DNA from: Erysipelotrichaceae bacterium
GTDB taxonomy: Bacteria; Bacillota_I; Bacilli_A; Erysipelotrichales; Erysipelotrichaceae
Direction: 5' to 3'
Assembly: GCA_017454765.1 (NCBI GenBank)
Contig: JAFTCJ010000001.1
Location: 1-50,024 of the forward strand
Length of the DNA: 50,024 nt
Shown here: positions 8,420 through 15,668 of the stretch, piece after piece
How the letters are laid out: each line of letters opens with the position of its first letter
Numbering within the stretch: position 1 is the stretch's first letter
Program-made: the position numbers and the translations under genes
The notes under the pieces: model-generated
Seen by the model: only the letters and a program-made list of their open reading frames with translations
What the model was told of the DNA's origin: nothing
Database searches by the model: none

Positions 8420-9984
8420 AAAAATTATTAGTTGTATTGCTGACGATTTTGTTCGTTCTGACCGGTTGCTCCAACGGCGGCGGCGGTGAGAAAAAAGAAG
8501 AACAGGTTTACATCGTTGCTCAGGACGGTGAGCCAGCAACTCTCAACCCGGATGCCATTTCCGATGACTTCAACTACACGATCGTACAGAACATTTTCCC
8601 GCGTCTGTATAAGCTGAACAATGCGTTCAACGCGATCCCGGATCTGGCAACCAGCTATGATGTATCTGATGATGCATTAACTTACACATTCCATCTGCGT
8701 GACAATGCAGTATGGACCGACGGTGAAAAAGTTACTTCTGCCGATGCTGTCTACACTTTCAATGAGATCATTGACAAGCAGTACGCCAACGCAAACGTAT
8801 TCGGTTTTGTCGAGTCAATCGAAGCACCGGATGATTACACAGTCGTATTCCATATGAGCGAACCGGATGGCTCATTCATCGCCAATGTTTCCTGGTACGG
8901 CACATTCATCCTTCCGAAACATGTTCTGGAAGGAACTGACTGGATGACCAATGATGAATTCTCCAACAATCCTGTTTCCTGTGGTCCGTTCAAATTTGAT
9001 GTCTGGAACAAGGGCACTGATGTTCAGATAGTAAGAGACGAGAATTACTGGGGCGATGCTCCGCTTCTTGATCGTGTTATCTTTACTGTTATTTCCGATC
9101 CGAGTACAATGTATCAGGCTTGGCTGAATGGTGAAGTAGATGAAATCAGTGCTTCTTACATTCCTGCAACCGATCTTGACGGAATCATGGCTGATACAGA
9201 CAATTACTACACTGTAACTCAGACTTGGCCTTCACCCTGGTACATCACGTTCAACCTCACTGAGGGTCCGTTCGCCGATGTCAAGGTCCGTGAAGCTGTC
9301 ATGTACGGCGTTGACAGAGAAGACGTCTCCGTCAAGGCAACCGGCGGTTACAAACCTGCCAACAACCACTTCATCCCTGACAACTTCGTAGGTGCAGTCA
9401 ATGATGATGCAAGAGAAGCCGATTACGATCTTGAAAAAGCACAGCAGCTTCTCGAAGAAGCAGGTTACACGAAGGATGCTGACGGCTACTACTTCGAGTG
9501 CACATTCACTGTCATGGGCGGCTTCGAAGACTTCTGCACAGTCGTTGCCGATAACATGGAAAAGATGGGCATCAAAGTCAAACTGGATGTTCAGGATTAC
9601 AACATCTGGTATGAGAACTGCTTCGATAATACCAACTTCGAAATCACCGCTTTAGGCGGATTCCAGGGACCGGATGTACTCGGTACGACCCGTCGTTGGA
9701 CGACTGACGGTTCTGTCAATATCCCGAGATACTCAAGAGCTGAAGTTGATGAACTGGCTAAGAAGGCTATTCAGGCTTCCAGTGATGAAGAAAGAAACGG
9801 CTACATCAGAGAAATCCAGAAATATCTGCGTGAAGATGTTCCGTTCGTTCTCTGTGTCAACTATGTTGACTACAGCCCGTTCAAGAACTACATCAAGGGC
9901 AACAACTATGTAAGCGTTGCTGATGGCGGTTCTATGGAAAAAGCCGGCTTCAGTGAGTACACTTACTACTGGCTGGATAAATAA
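8416..9984 (+). CDS. oppA: Peptide-binding lipoprotein of the ABC transporter (SBP family 5)
   Basis: Extracytoplasmic solute-binding protein, 522 residues, anchored as a lipoprotein. The signal peptide is MKKLLVVLLTILFVLTGC, with lipobox LTGC and Cys18 as the modified residue, followed by a Gly/Glu-rich linker. The mature part is a family-5 binding protein (GEPATLNPDAISDD, then the SADAVYTFNEI and MYGVDRE regions). It delivers substrate to OppBC. The gene is last in the operon, overlapping oppF by 4 bp behind AAAGGAGGA, and a strong terminator follows. Substrate range cannot be read from the sequence; peptides are favoured by the adjoining peptidases. Confidence 0.92.
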   Translation: MKKLLVVLLTILFVLTGCSNGGGGEKKEEQVYIVAQDGEPATLNPDAISDDFNYTIVQNIFPRLYKLNNAFNAIPDLATSYDVSDDALTYTFHLRDNAVWTDGEKVTSADAVYTFNEIIDKQYANANVFGFVESIEAPDDYTVVFHMSEPDGSFIANVSWYGTFILPKHVLEGTDWMTNDEFSNNPVSCGPFKFDVWNKGTDVQIVRDENYWGDAPLLDRVIFTVISDPSTMYQAWLNGEVDEISASYIPATDLDGIMADTDNYYTVTQTWPSPWYITFNLTEGPFADVKVREAVMYGVDREDVSVKATGGYKPANNHFIPDNFVGAVNDDAREADYDLEKAQQLLEEAGYTKDADGYYFECTFTVMGGFEDFCTVVADNMEKMGIKVKLDVQDYNIWYENCFDNTNFEITALGGFQGPDVLGTTRRWTTDGSVNIPRYSRAEVDELAKKAIQASSDEERNGYIREIQKYLREDVPFVLCVNYVDYSPFKNYIKGNNYVSVADGGSMEKAGFSEYTYYWLDK

Positions 9985-10005
9985 TCTTTAGGATTATGTC
10001 AAAGA

Positions 10006-10036
10006 AAAAGGCAGGGGCTTTATGCCTCTGCCTTTT
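10006..10036 (+). terminator. Terminator of the opp operon
   Basis: A 13-bp stem with one G-T pair (left arm AAAAGGCAGGGGC, right arm GCCTCTGCCTTTT) encloses a 5-nt loop and ends in TTTT. It sits 22 nt after oppA and before the carboxypeptidase gene. Confidence 0.85.
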
Positions 10037-10053
10037 CAGAAAGGATCATACTC

Positions 10054-11433
10054 ATGAACTTTGAACATTTACTGAACAATATCCCTGACTATAAAGTGTT
10101 CCTGACAGTTGACGAGATGAACGAGAGTTCGAGAAAACTGGCGCAGGATTATCCCGATCTGGTCACGATGTGGGAAGCAGGAAAATCGACGAAAGGCGAA
10201 CCGATCTATGCTTTGAAGATCGGCGAAGGGTCAAAGAACGCCTTCATGTTCGGCTGCCCGCACCCCAATGAGCCGATGGGATGCATGATGCTGGAATATT
10301 TCACGAGATATCTCTGTGAAAATGATGATTTCAGAAAAGAGTTTGACTATACATGGTACATCATCAAGAGTATTGATGTTGACGGGACCAGATATAACGA
10401 GGGCTGGTTCAAGGGACCATTTACTTTATATAACTACGCAAAGAACTTCTACCGTCCGATCGGTTCGATGCAGCCGGAATGGACTTTCCCGTTCGACTAC
10501 AAGAACTACAAATGGGACACACCGATCCCTGAGACGCAGATACTGATGAAGATCATCGATGAGACGAAACCTGCCTTCATGTATTCATTACATAATGCCG
10601 GTTTCGGCGGTGCCTACTGGTATCTGACCAGGGAAGCACCGGAGATCTATGAGAAACTCTATGGTGCAGCAAAGAGGCAGAATGTTCCTCTGCATCTGGG
10701 CGAACCGGAAGCGCCGTTCATCCCTTCCTTCTCCAAGGCCATCTACAAGATGATCGCCATGTCGGAAGAGTATGATTTTGCGGAGCAGTACGGTGAAGGC
10801 GATCCGGCAGAGACGATGTTTGCGGGCGATTCTTCCGACTCTTATGCCAAGAAGTATGGCACTTTCTGTCTGGTGGCGGAACTTCCTTATTTCTATTCGC
10901 CGAAGATCCAGGACACGAGCGAATTGCCGTACCCTCGTCTGGAAGCTGTCGAGAAAGGCCTGAAAGAGAACCTGGAAACTTCCAACAAGATGGCCGCTTT
11001 CTTCGATCAGTACCGTGATCTCTGCGGTCCGGACAACGACTTCGTCAAGATCATCGGCAGAAGTCTCGATGAGAGACAGAAGAACTATGACACGGAACTC
11101 AATTTTGCCAGACAGAATCCGGATAATCAAAAACCATGCAAGGTCTCTGAGGAATTCGACAACCTGATCGTTACCCAGTTCTACAAGATGCTTTCATGGG
11201 GCTCGCTGATCAGAGGCGCGAAGTATGAAAGAGACAAGAGGGCCGGAAGTGAAGAAGAAAAGAAGCTGAACGAGATCATCCCGCAGATGGAGAAGGAATT
11301 CGAAGAACTCTCCAAGAAAGTGGAAGAACTCACTCAGTATTCCGTCGTCGATATCAAAAGGCTCGTCGGCGTGCAGCTTGAGAGCGGCATGATCGTCGCT
11401 GATTATGTGAAGAACAAAGGAGACCAGCTATGA
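10054..11433 (+). CDS. M14-family zinc carboxypeptidase
   Basis: A 459-residue member of the M14 metallocarboxypeptidase clan. The zinc ligands are His70 and Glu73 in HPNE and His180 in SLHNAGFGG; Glu276 in LVAELPYF is the likely catalytic glutamate. There is no signal peptide, so it should act in the cytoplasm on imported peptides or amidated amino acids. The last 120 residues form a charged, helical extension (KKLNEIIPQMEKEFEELSKK) beyond the peptidase fold. It starts 17 bp after the opp terminator with AAAGG upstream and no promoter of its own that I can see, so it may rely on read-through. At its 3' end a strong AGGAG site and an overlapping ATG mark a second gene cut off by the IS110 element. 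Confidence 0.87.
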   Translation: MNFEHLLNNIPDYKVFLTVDEMNESSRKLAQDYPDLVTMWEAGKSTKGEPIYALKIGEGSKNAFMFGCPHPNEPMGCMMLEYFTRYLCENDDFRKEFDYTWYIIKSIDVDGTRYNEGWFKGPFTLYNYAKNFYRPIGSMQPEWTFPFDYKNYKWDTPIPETQILMKIIDETKPAFMYSLHNAGFGGAYWYLTREAPEIYEKLYGAAKRQNVPLHLGEPEAPFIPSFSKAIYKMIAMSEEYDFAEQYGEGDPAETMFAGDSSDSYAKKYGTFCLVAELPYFYSPKIQDTSELPYPRLEAVEKGLKENLETSNKMAAFFDQYRDLCGPDNDFVKIIGRSLDERQKNYDTELNFARQNPDNQKPCKVSEEFDNLIVTQFYKMLSWGSLIRGAKYERDKRAGSEEEKKLNEIIPQMEKEFEELSKKVEELTQYSVVDIKRLVGVQLESGMIVADYVKNKGDQL

Positions 11434-11465
11434 ATCTGTCAAGTCAGAATGATCTGGACAGATAA
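11430..11465 (+). pseudogene. Interrupted 5' end of a gene coupled to the carboxypeptidase
   Basis: AAAGGAG followed by a 7-nt spacer precedes an ATG at 11430 that overlaps the carboxypeptidase stop (ATGA). This is a textbook translational-coupling start. The frame (MNLSSQNDLDR) stops after 11 codons, just where sequence associated with the IS110 element begins. The simplest reading is a gene truncated by the insertion; the alternatives are a tiny leader peptide or a chance site. No matching 3' remainder is obvious on the far side. Confidence 0.33.
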
Positions 11466-11549
11466 AAAAGCTGGATCCACTATGAAAACTCCGCGTTATT
11501 CGCAATGGCGGATAATGTCATGCCGTTCTTTGAAAATCTGTTGTTTGAA

Positions 11550-12719
11550 TTATCGGTAAATGAATTCTTCTTGAGGATGATTGAGGATCCAGAAGATATA
11601 TCGGCACAGCTTGGCGGCGCAATGTCCCAAAGCGTTATAGTGCGATTTGCCCTGCAGTCTCTTAAGCTCGTAATAGTCTTTGACCGGTCCTTCGCATCTT
11701 GTCATATTGTAGGCAGACCAGATCAGAGCGTAGCGCAAGAGCTTGTTGCCTCTCTTGGACATCCTGGTTGTCGAGGCGTTCCATGTGCCTGACTGCCTGA
11801 TCTTCGGATCAAGTCCCGCATAAGCTGTCAGCTTCTTGTAAGAGTCGAATCTTGATATACTGATGATGGCAGACATGATGTAGCCGATCTCGATGTCATT
11901 CATTCCTTTCAGTTGCTTAAGCGGGGACTCAAACACCGAAGGATGGTTGATGATCATCGATTCGACCTCTTCTATCTGCCTTTCCTTTATCTCGAGAGTC
12001 TCGATGCAGTGTCTGATATTGAGGGCTATGGCTCCTGAAGGATAGCCTACAGATACTTTGGCAGCTTCCCTGAGCTTTTCTATCTTGGTTAAAGGATATT
12101 TCCCTCTGGAAGCCTTATAAGCCAGATTCTGCAGTCTGTCGATCCGCACCTTCGAGATATCTTCTGCGCTCGGATATTCCTTAAGGATGGCTCTTATCGC
12201 TTCCGTATGGATATTGACGATGCCTTCCAGTTCAGGAAATACTCTGTCCAGATAGGATTTGAGCTTGATCTTCATCTTTGAGGAATCCGTTATCAGGAAG
12301 TGTCTCTGGTAAGACAGTTCCTTGAGCTCATTATTGAAAAACTCCTCGTTTTCCAGATTCTGATATTCAAACGACAGAAACACTGCGATCGCCCTTGAAT
12401 CGATATCATCGTTCTTGGCGTCACGCAGAGAAACAGATCTGAACCGGGAAGTCATATAAGGGTTGATGAGATAACACTTATATCCTCTTTCCGTCAGATA
12501 ACTGAAAAGGGTCATGTGATAGTGACCGGTCGACTCAAAACCGGTCATTACATCATTTCTTCTCTTCAGTTTCGATAGATTCGAGACTAATGAGTCAAAG
12601 CCTTTCTCATTATTCTCAAAATGAAGTGAATCAAGTATGTATTCTCCTGTAGCGGGGTCATAGATACTTGCGACGTGTTCATACTTGGCCACGTCGATGC
12701 CGCAGAATAGTCTTTTCAC
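11550..12719 (-). CDS. IS110-family DEDD transposase
   Basis: A 389-residue recombinase that appears intact. The N-terminal RuvC-like DEDD domain shows Asp in CGIDVAK, Glu in FESTGHY and the Asp pair in LRDAKNDDIDSRA. The C-terminal Transposase_20 domain contains LKGMNDIEIGYI and TAYAGLDP, and ends with the serine-containing SGTWNASTTRMSKRGN stretch. Members move without target duplication; recent work shows IS110 enzymes are guided by a bridge RNA from the element's non-coding end. The start codon is GTG. Insertion lies between the carboxypeptidase and a TrpXYZ-like transporter. Confidence 0.93.
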   Translation of the reverse strand: MKRLFCGIDVAKYEHVASIYDPATGEYILDSLHFENNEKGFDSLVSNLSKLKRRNDVMTGFESTGHYHMTLFSYLTERGYKCYLINPYMTSRFRSVSLRDAKNDDIDSRAIAVFLSFEYQNLENEEFFNNELKELSYQRHFLITDSSKMKIKLKSYLDRVFPELEGIVNIHTEAIRAILKEYPSAEDISKVRIDRLQNLAYKASRGKYPLTKIEKLREAAKVSVGYPSGAIALNIRHCIETLEIKERQIEEVESMIINHPSVFESPLKQLKGMNDIEIGYIMSAIISISRFDSYKKLTAYAGLDPKIRQSGTWNASTTRMSKRGNKLLRYALIWSAYNMTRCEGPVKDYYELKRLQGKSHYNALGHCAAKLCRYIFWILNHPQEEFIYR

Positions 12720-12926
12720 AATAAAGACCGCCTTTCCAGAAACCTTGCCGTCTCTGCAGCGGTCCTATCGTGTAAACTTGCGCGACATGAAGGTATCACA
12801 CCTATCCAGCTATCAACAGAATGATAAGACACTGCAGATTCACTCTCCTTTAAGTAGATAAACCACACAGCGAAATAAGAGTACTGAGGTCTCATCTACA
12901 TTCTATAGAAGGCTGGAAAGGAAAGC
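12720..12926 (-). ncRNA. Candidate IS110 bridge RNA region
   Basis: These 207 bp directly upstream of the transposase start contain no gene but several inverted repeats. They are GACCGC/GCGGTC (12726-12764, with an inner CAGA/TCTG pair), AGGT/ACCT (12791-12803), TATCA/TGATA (12811-12826) and GTAGAT/ATCTAC closing a 34-nt interior (12854-12899). In the IS110 group the bridge RNA is encoded at this side of the transposase gene, and the length fits. The target- and donor-binding loops cannot be assigned without knowing the element ends. Confidence 0.4.
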
Positions 12927-12958
12927 GATACTTATGTACGGCAAGGTACGTATGTATC
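12927..12958. repeat. Strong hairpin upstream of the TrpX-like gene
   Basis: GATACTTATGTAC (12927-12939) faces GTACGTATGTATC (12946-12958) across a GGCAAG loop, giving 13 positions with one mismatch and one wobble. It ends 13 nt before the ATG of the binding lipoprotein. It may be a host operator or leader stem, or a palindromic target that the IS110 element selected. No T-run follows, so it is not a typical terminator. Confidence 0.5.
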
Positions 12959-12971
12959 ATACAAGACTGTT

Positions 12972-13949
12972 ATGAAAAAATTATTGCTTGTATTGTTGTC
13001 TGTTCTTGTCGTATTGACACTGGCCGGCTGCGCTTCCGGAGGTTCAGGCGGAAGTGAAGGCGGCGGCGAAGAAGCCAAGCCTTTGCGTATCGGCATCATT
13101 CAGTTTGCCCCGCACGTGGCGCTGGATGCCGCGACCAACGGTTTTACCGAAGTCGTCAAGGCTGCATTCCCGGATGCGGATATCGATCTGCAGAATGCTG
13201 CGGGCGATATCGCTACCTGTGCACCGATCGTCAACGGTTTCGTCAATGACGGCGTCGATCTGATCATGGCCAATGCCACACCGGCTGTCCAGGCTGCTTC
13301 CAATGCGACGGGTGATATTCCTATTCTGGGCACTTCCGTCACTGACTACGGTGCAGGTCTTGGCATCGATAATTTCAGCGGTGTAACCGGCATGAACGTA
13401 TCCGGAACAAGCGATCTGGCTCCGCTGGATCAGCAGGCACAGATGATACTGGATCTTTTCCCGGAGACCAAGACAGTAGGCATCCTGTTCTGTTCCAATG
13501 AGGCAAACTCCAAATACCAGGTCAAAGTCGTCAAAGAGTATCTGGAAGCTAAGGGCATCGCTGTCGAAGAAGGCGCGTTCACCGATTCCAATGATATCGC
13601 CATGGTCGTCGAAGATCTGTGTTCCAAGTGCGATGCACTCTACATCCCGACTGACAATACGGCTGCGACCTGTGCAGAAACGATAGCGGGTGTCGTTCTG
13701 GAGAAGAAAGTTCCGGCGATCTGCGGTGAAGAAGGCATCTGCAAGCTCTGCGGTATCGCGACATTGACGATCGACTACTACGAACTGGGCAAAGTGACCG
13801 GAGAGATGGCTGTCAAAGTGCTCAAGGGCGAAGCTGATGTCGCTTCCATGCCGATCGAATACTTCCCGGATCCTGTCAAAAAGTTCAATCCGGAGATCTG
13901 TGAACAGTTCTCTGTAGATATCCCGGACGATTTCGTTGCAATGGAATAA
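12972..13949 (+). CDS. ABC transporter substrate-binding lipoprotein (TrpX/COG2984 type)
   Basis: A 325-residue lipoprotein: signal MKKLLLVLLSVLVVLTLAGC with lipobox LAGC and Cys20, a Gly/Ser/Glu linker, then a periplasmic-binding-protein type 1 fold (ABC_sub_bind family, with IGIIQFAPHVALDAATNGF at the start of the domain). Relatives in Firmicutes are linked to tryptophan or tyrosine uptake, but this is family knowledge and the ligand is not shown by the sequence. No Shine-Dalgarno is visible in front of the ATG; the upstream sequence is a hairpin and then the IS110 element, so the native leader may be altered. It is first of three transporter genes. Confidence 0.85.
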   Translation: MKKLLLVLLSVLVVLTLAGCASGGSGGSEGGGEEAKPLRIGIIQFAPHVALDAATNGFTEVVKAAFPDADIDLQNAAGDIATCAPIVNGFVNDGVDLIMANATPAVQAASNATGDIPILGTSVTDYGAGLGIDNFSGVTGMNVSGTSDLAPLDQQAQMILDLFPETKTVGILFCSNEANSKYQVKVVKEYLEAKGIAVEEGAFTDSNDIAMVVEDLCSKCDALYIPTDNTAATCAETIAGVVLEKKVPAICGEEGICKLCGIATLTIDYYELGKVTGEMAVKVLKGEADVASMPIEYFPDPVKKFNPEICEQFSVDIPDDFVAME

Positions 13950-13956
13950 ACCGTTT

Positions 13957-14844
13957 ATGCTCAGTTTATCCAATCTGATCGGAAGAGTTCCCGGCGGTGT
14001 CGCCCAGGGTATCATCTGGGGCGTCATGGCGCTGGGCATCTATATTACCTTCAGGGTGTTGAAAGAGTCAGACCTTACAGTGGATGGCTCTTTTGCCACG
14101 GGAGGAGCCGTTGCGGTCATGCTGATCACAGCAGGGGTCAATTCCTGGATCGCCCTGCTGGTCGCATTTGCTGTCGGCGTCATCGTCGGCATCTGCACCG
14201 GACTGATCCATACCGTTCTGGGGATCCCGGCGATCCTTTCAGGCATCCTGGTGCAGTTTGGTCTGTATTCGATCAATCTGCACATCATGGGCATGGTAGC
14301 CAATGTATCCTGTTCGCCCGTCAAGAATCATGTGCTGATCACCATGCGCAATATCCCGATGGCGATCGGTGTCGGTTTTGGTTTTGCAGCCGTTCTGATC
14401 ATCATTATGTACTGGTACTTCGGTACGGAACAGGGCTGTGCGATCCGAGCGACCGGAAACAATGAACACATGGCACTGGCACAGGGCATCAATGTCAGCA
14501 ACATGAAAGTCATCGGCTTTGCCTTGGGCAACGGTCTGGTTGCCATGGCTGGCGGTCTGATGGCCCAGTATCAGGGCTTTGCGGATGTCTCGATGGGCAG
14601 AGGTGCAGTCGTTATCGGCCTGGCTGCCATCATCATCGGCGAAGTCTTATCGGAACTGATCTTCCCGAAGGGATGTTCTTTCTACACGAGACTGACTTTC
14701 GTCGTCATCGGCGGCATCGTATATTACCTGATCATGATCTTTGTCTTGTGGTTGAGAGTCGATTCCAATGACCTCAAGCTGGCAACGGCGATCATCGTCA
14801 TGCTGGCACTGGCGATACCGAATCTGAGAAAGGGGTTGAAATAA
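13957..14844 (+). CDS. ABC transporter permease (TrpY/COG4120 type, BPD_transp_2)
   Basis: Integral membrane subunit of 295 residues with eight or nine predicted hydrophobic segments, of the branched-chain amino acid/sugar permease superfamily. Typical landmarks are GVMALGIYITFRVLKESDLTVDG near the N-terminus and GCAIRATGNNEHMALAQGIN, the coupling-loop region. The ATG at 13957 is preferred over a TTG at 13936 that would overlap the lipoprotein gene, although neither has a strong ribosome site. It starts 7 bp after the lipoprotein gene. Confidence 0.85.
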   Translation: MLSLSNLIGRVPGGVAQGIIWGVMALGIYITFRVLKESDLTVDGSFATGGAVAVMLITAGVNSWIALLVAFAVGVIVGICTGLIHTVLGIPAILSGILVQFGLYSINLHIMGMVANVSCSPVKNHVLITMRNIPMAIGVGFGFAAVLIIIMYWYFGTEQGCAIRATGNNEHMALAQGINVSNMKVIGFALGNGLVAMAGGLMAQYQGFADVSMGRGAVVIGLAAIIIGEVLSELIFPKGCSFYTRLTFVVIGGIVYYLIMIFVLWLRVDSNDLKLATAIIVMLALAIPNLRKGLK

Positions 14845-15638
14845 TGTTAAGGATAGAAAATGTCAGAAAAACCTTCAATCCCGGTACGATCAATGAAAAG
14901 ATCGCTCTGGACGGTGTCGACCTGATTCTGAATGACGGAGAATTCGTCACGGTCATCGGTTCCAACGGTGCCGGCAAATCAACACTGCTGAATGCGATCG
15001 CCGGCGTGTGGCTGGTGGATGAGGGCAAGATCTTCATCGACGACATCGATGTCACGAAATTGAGTGAAAACAAACGTGCCAGATACATCGGCAGGGTCTT
15101 TCAGGACCCGATGATGGGCACGGCAGCAGATATGTGGATCGAAGAAAACCTGGCTCTGGCTCACCGCAGAGGCAAGAAGAGAGGTCTTTCTCCGGGTATT
15201 TATCCCGATGAAAGAGCGACGTTCAAGGCACTGCTGAAGGAATTTGATCTGGGTCTTGAAGACAGACTTTCGACCAAGGTCGGATTGCTGTCCGGCGGAC
15301 AGCGCCAGGCGCTGACCCTGATCATGGCGACGCTGCAGAGTCCGAGATTACTGCTGCTGGATGAACATACGGCGGCACTGGATCCCAAGACAGCGGAAAA
15401 GGTCCTGGATGTCACGGAAAAGATCGTACGCAAGTCCGGTCTGACGACCTTCATGGTCACTCACAATATGAGAGATGCGATCCATCACGGAGACCGTCTG
15501 ATCATGATGAATGAGGGAAAGATCATCCTGGATATCAGGGGTGAGGAAAAGAAAAAGCTGACTGTCGAAAAACTGCTGGAGAAATTCGAAAAGGCCAGCG
15601 GTGAAGAATTCACAAACGATGCGGCAATATTAGGATAA
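14844..15638 (+). CDS. ABC transporter ATPase (TrpZ/COG1101 type)
   Basis: ATPase subunit of 264 residues. Walker A GSNGAGKST, Q-loop VFQDPMMGTAADMWIEEN, signature LSGGQRQAL, Walker B LLLLDEHTAALD and switch region MVTHNMRDAI are intact. The DEHTAALD Walker B with His in place of the usual Pro is typical of this subfamily. AAGGGG precedes the ATG, which shares one base with the stop of the permease gene. It ends the transporter operon at a bidirectional terminator. Confidence 0.9.
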   Translation: MLRIENVRKTFNPGTINEKIALDGVDLILNDGEFVTVIGSNGAGKSTLLNAIAGVWLVDEGKIFIDDIDVTKLSENKRARYIGRVFQDPMMGTAADMWIEENLALAHRRGKKRGLSPGIYPDERATFKALLKEFDLGLEDRLSTKVGLLSGGQRQALTLIMATLQSPRLLLLDEHTAALDPKTAEKVLDVTEKIVRKSGLTTFMVTHNMRDAIHHGDRLIMMNEGKIILDIRGEEKKKLTVEKLLEKFEKASGEEFTNDAAILG

Positions 15639-15640
15639 AA

Positions 15641-15668
15641 GAAAGGCTTCGATCGAAGCCTTTTCTTT
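15641..15668. terminator. Bidirectional terminator between transporter and CofE-like gene
   Basis: A perfect 22-bp palindrome, AAAGGCTTC-GATC-GAAGCCTTT region (15642-15663), is flanked by T-rich tails in both directions. It serves the plus-strand ATPase gene and the convergent CofE-like gene whose stop is at 15667. Confidence 0.88.

Larger units (their letters stand above)
11466..12926 (-). mobile_element. IS110-family insertion sequence (boundaries approximate)
   Basis: The element carries one full-length DEDD transposase gene on the minus strand, with about 85 bp of non-coding sequence after it and over 200 bp before it. IS110 elements lack typical terminal inverted repeats and target duplications, so the exact ends cannot be fixed from one copy. 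The stated limits are the innermost positions that still look like host sequence: the truncated frame ending at 11465 and the hairpin at 12927. A small hairpin at 11491-11511 (CCGC...GCGG) lies near the transposase 3' side. Confidence 0.6.

Noticed and set aside
11491..11511. CCGC...GCGG hairpin as a terminator of the carboxypeptidase gene
   Set aside because: The stem is short with a bulge and there is no T-run; it more likely belongs to the IS110 end.
12900..12971. Open frame running into the TrpX-like lipoprotein from the IS110 side
   Set aside because: It is a short chance frame; the lipoprotein's signal peptide clearly begins at the ATG at 12972.
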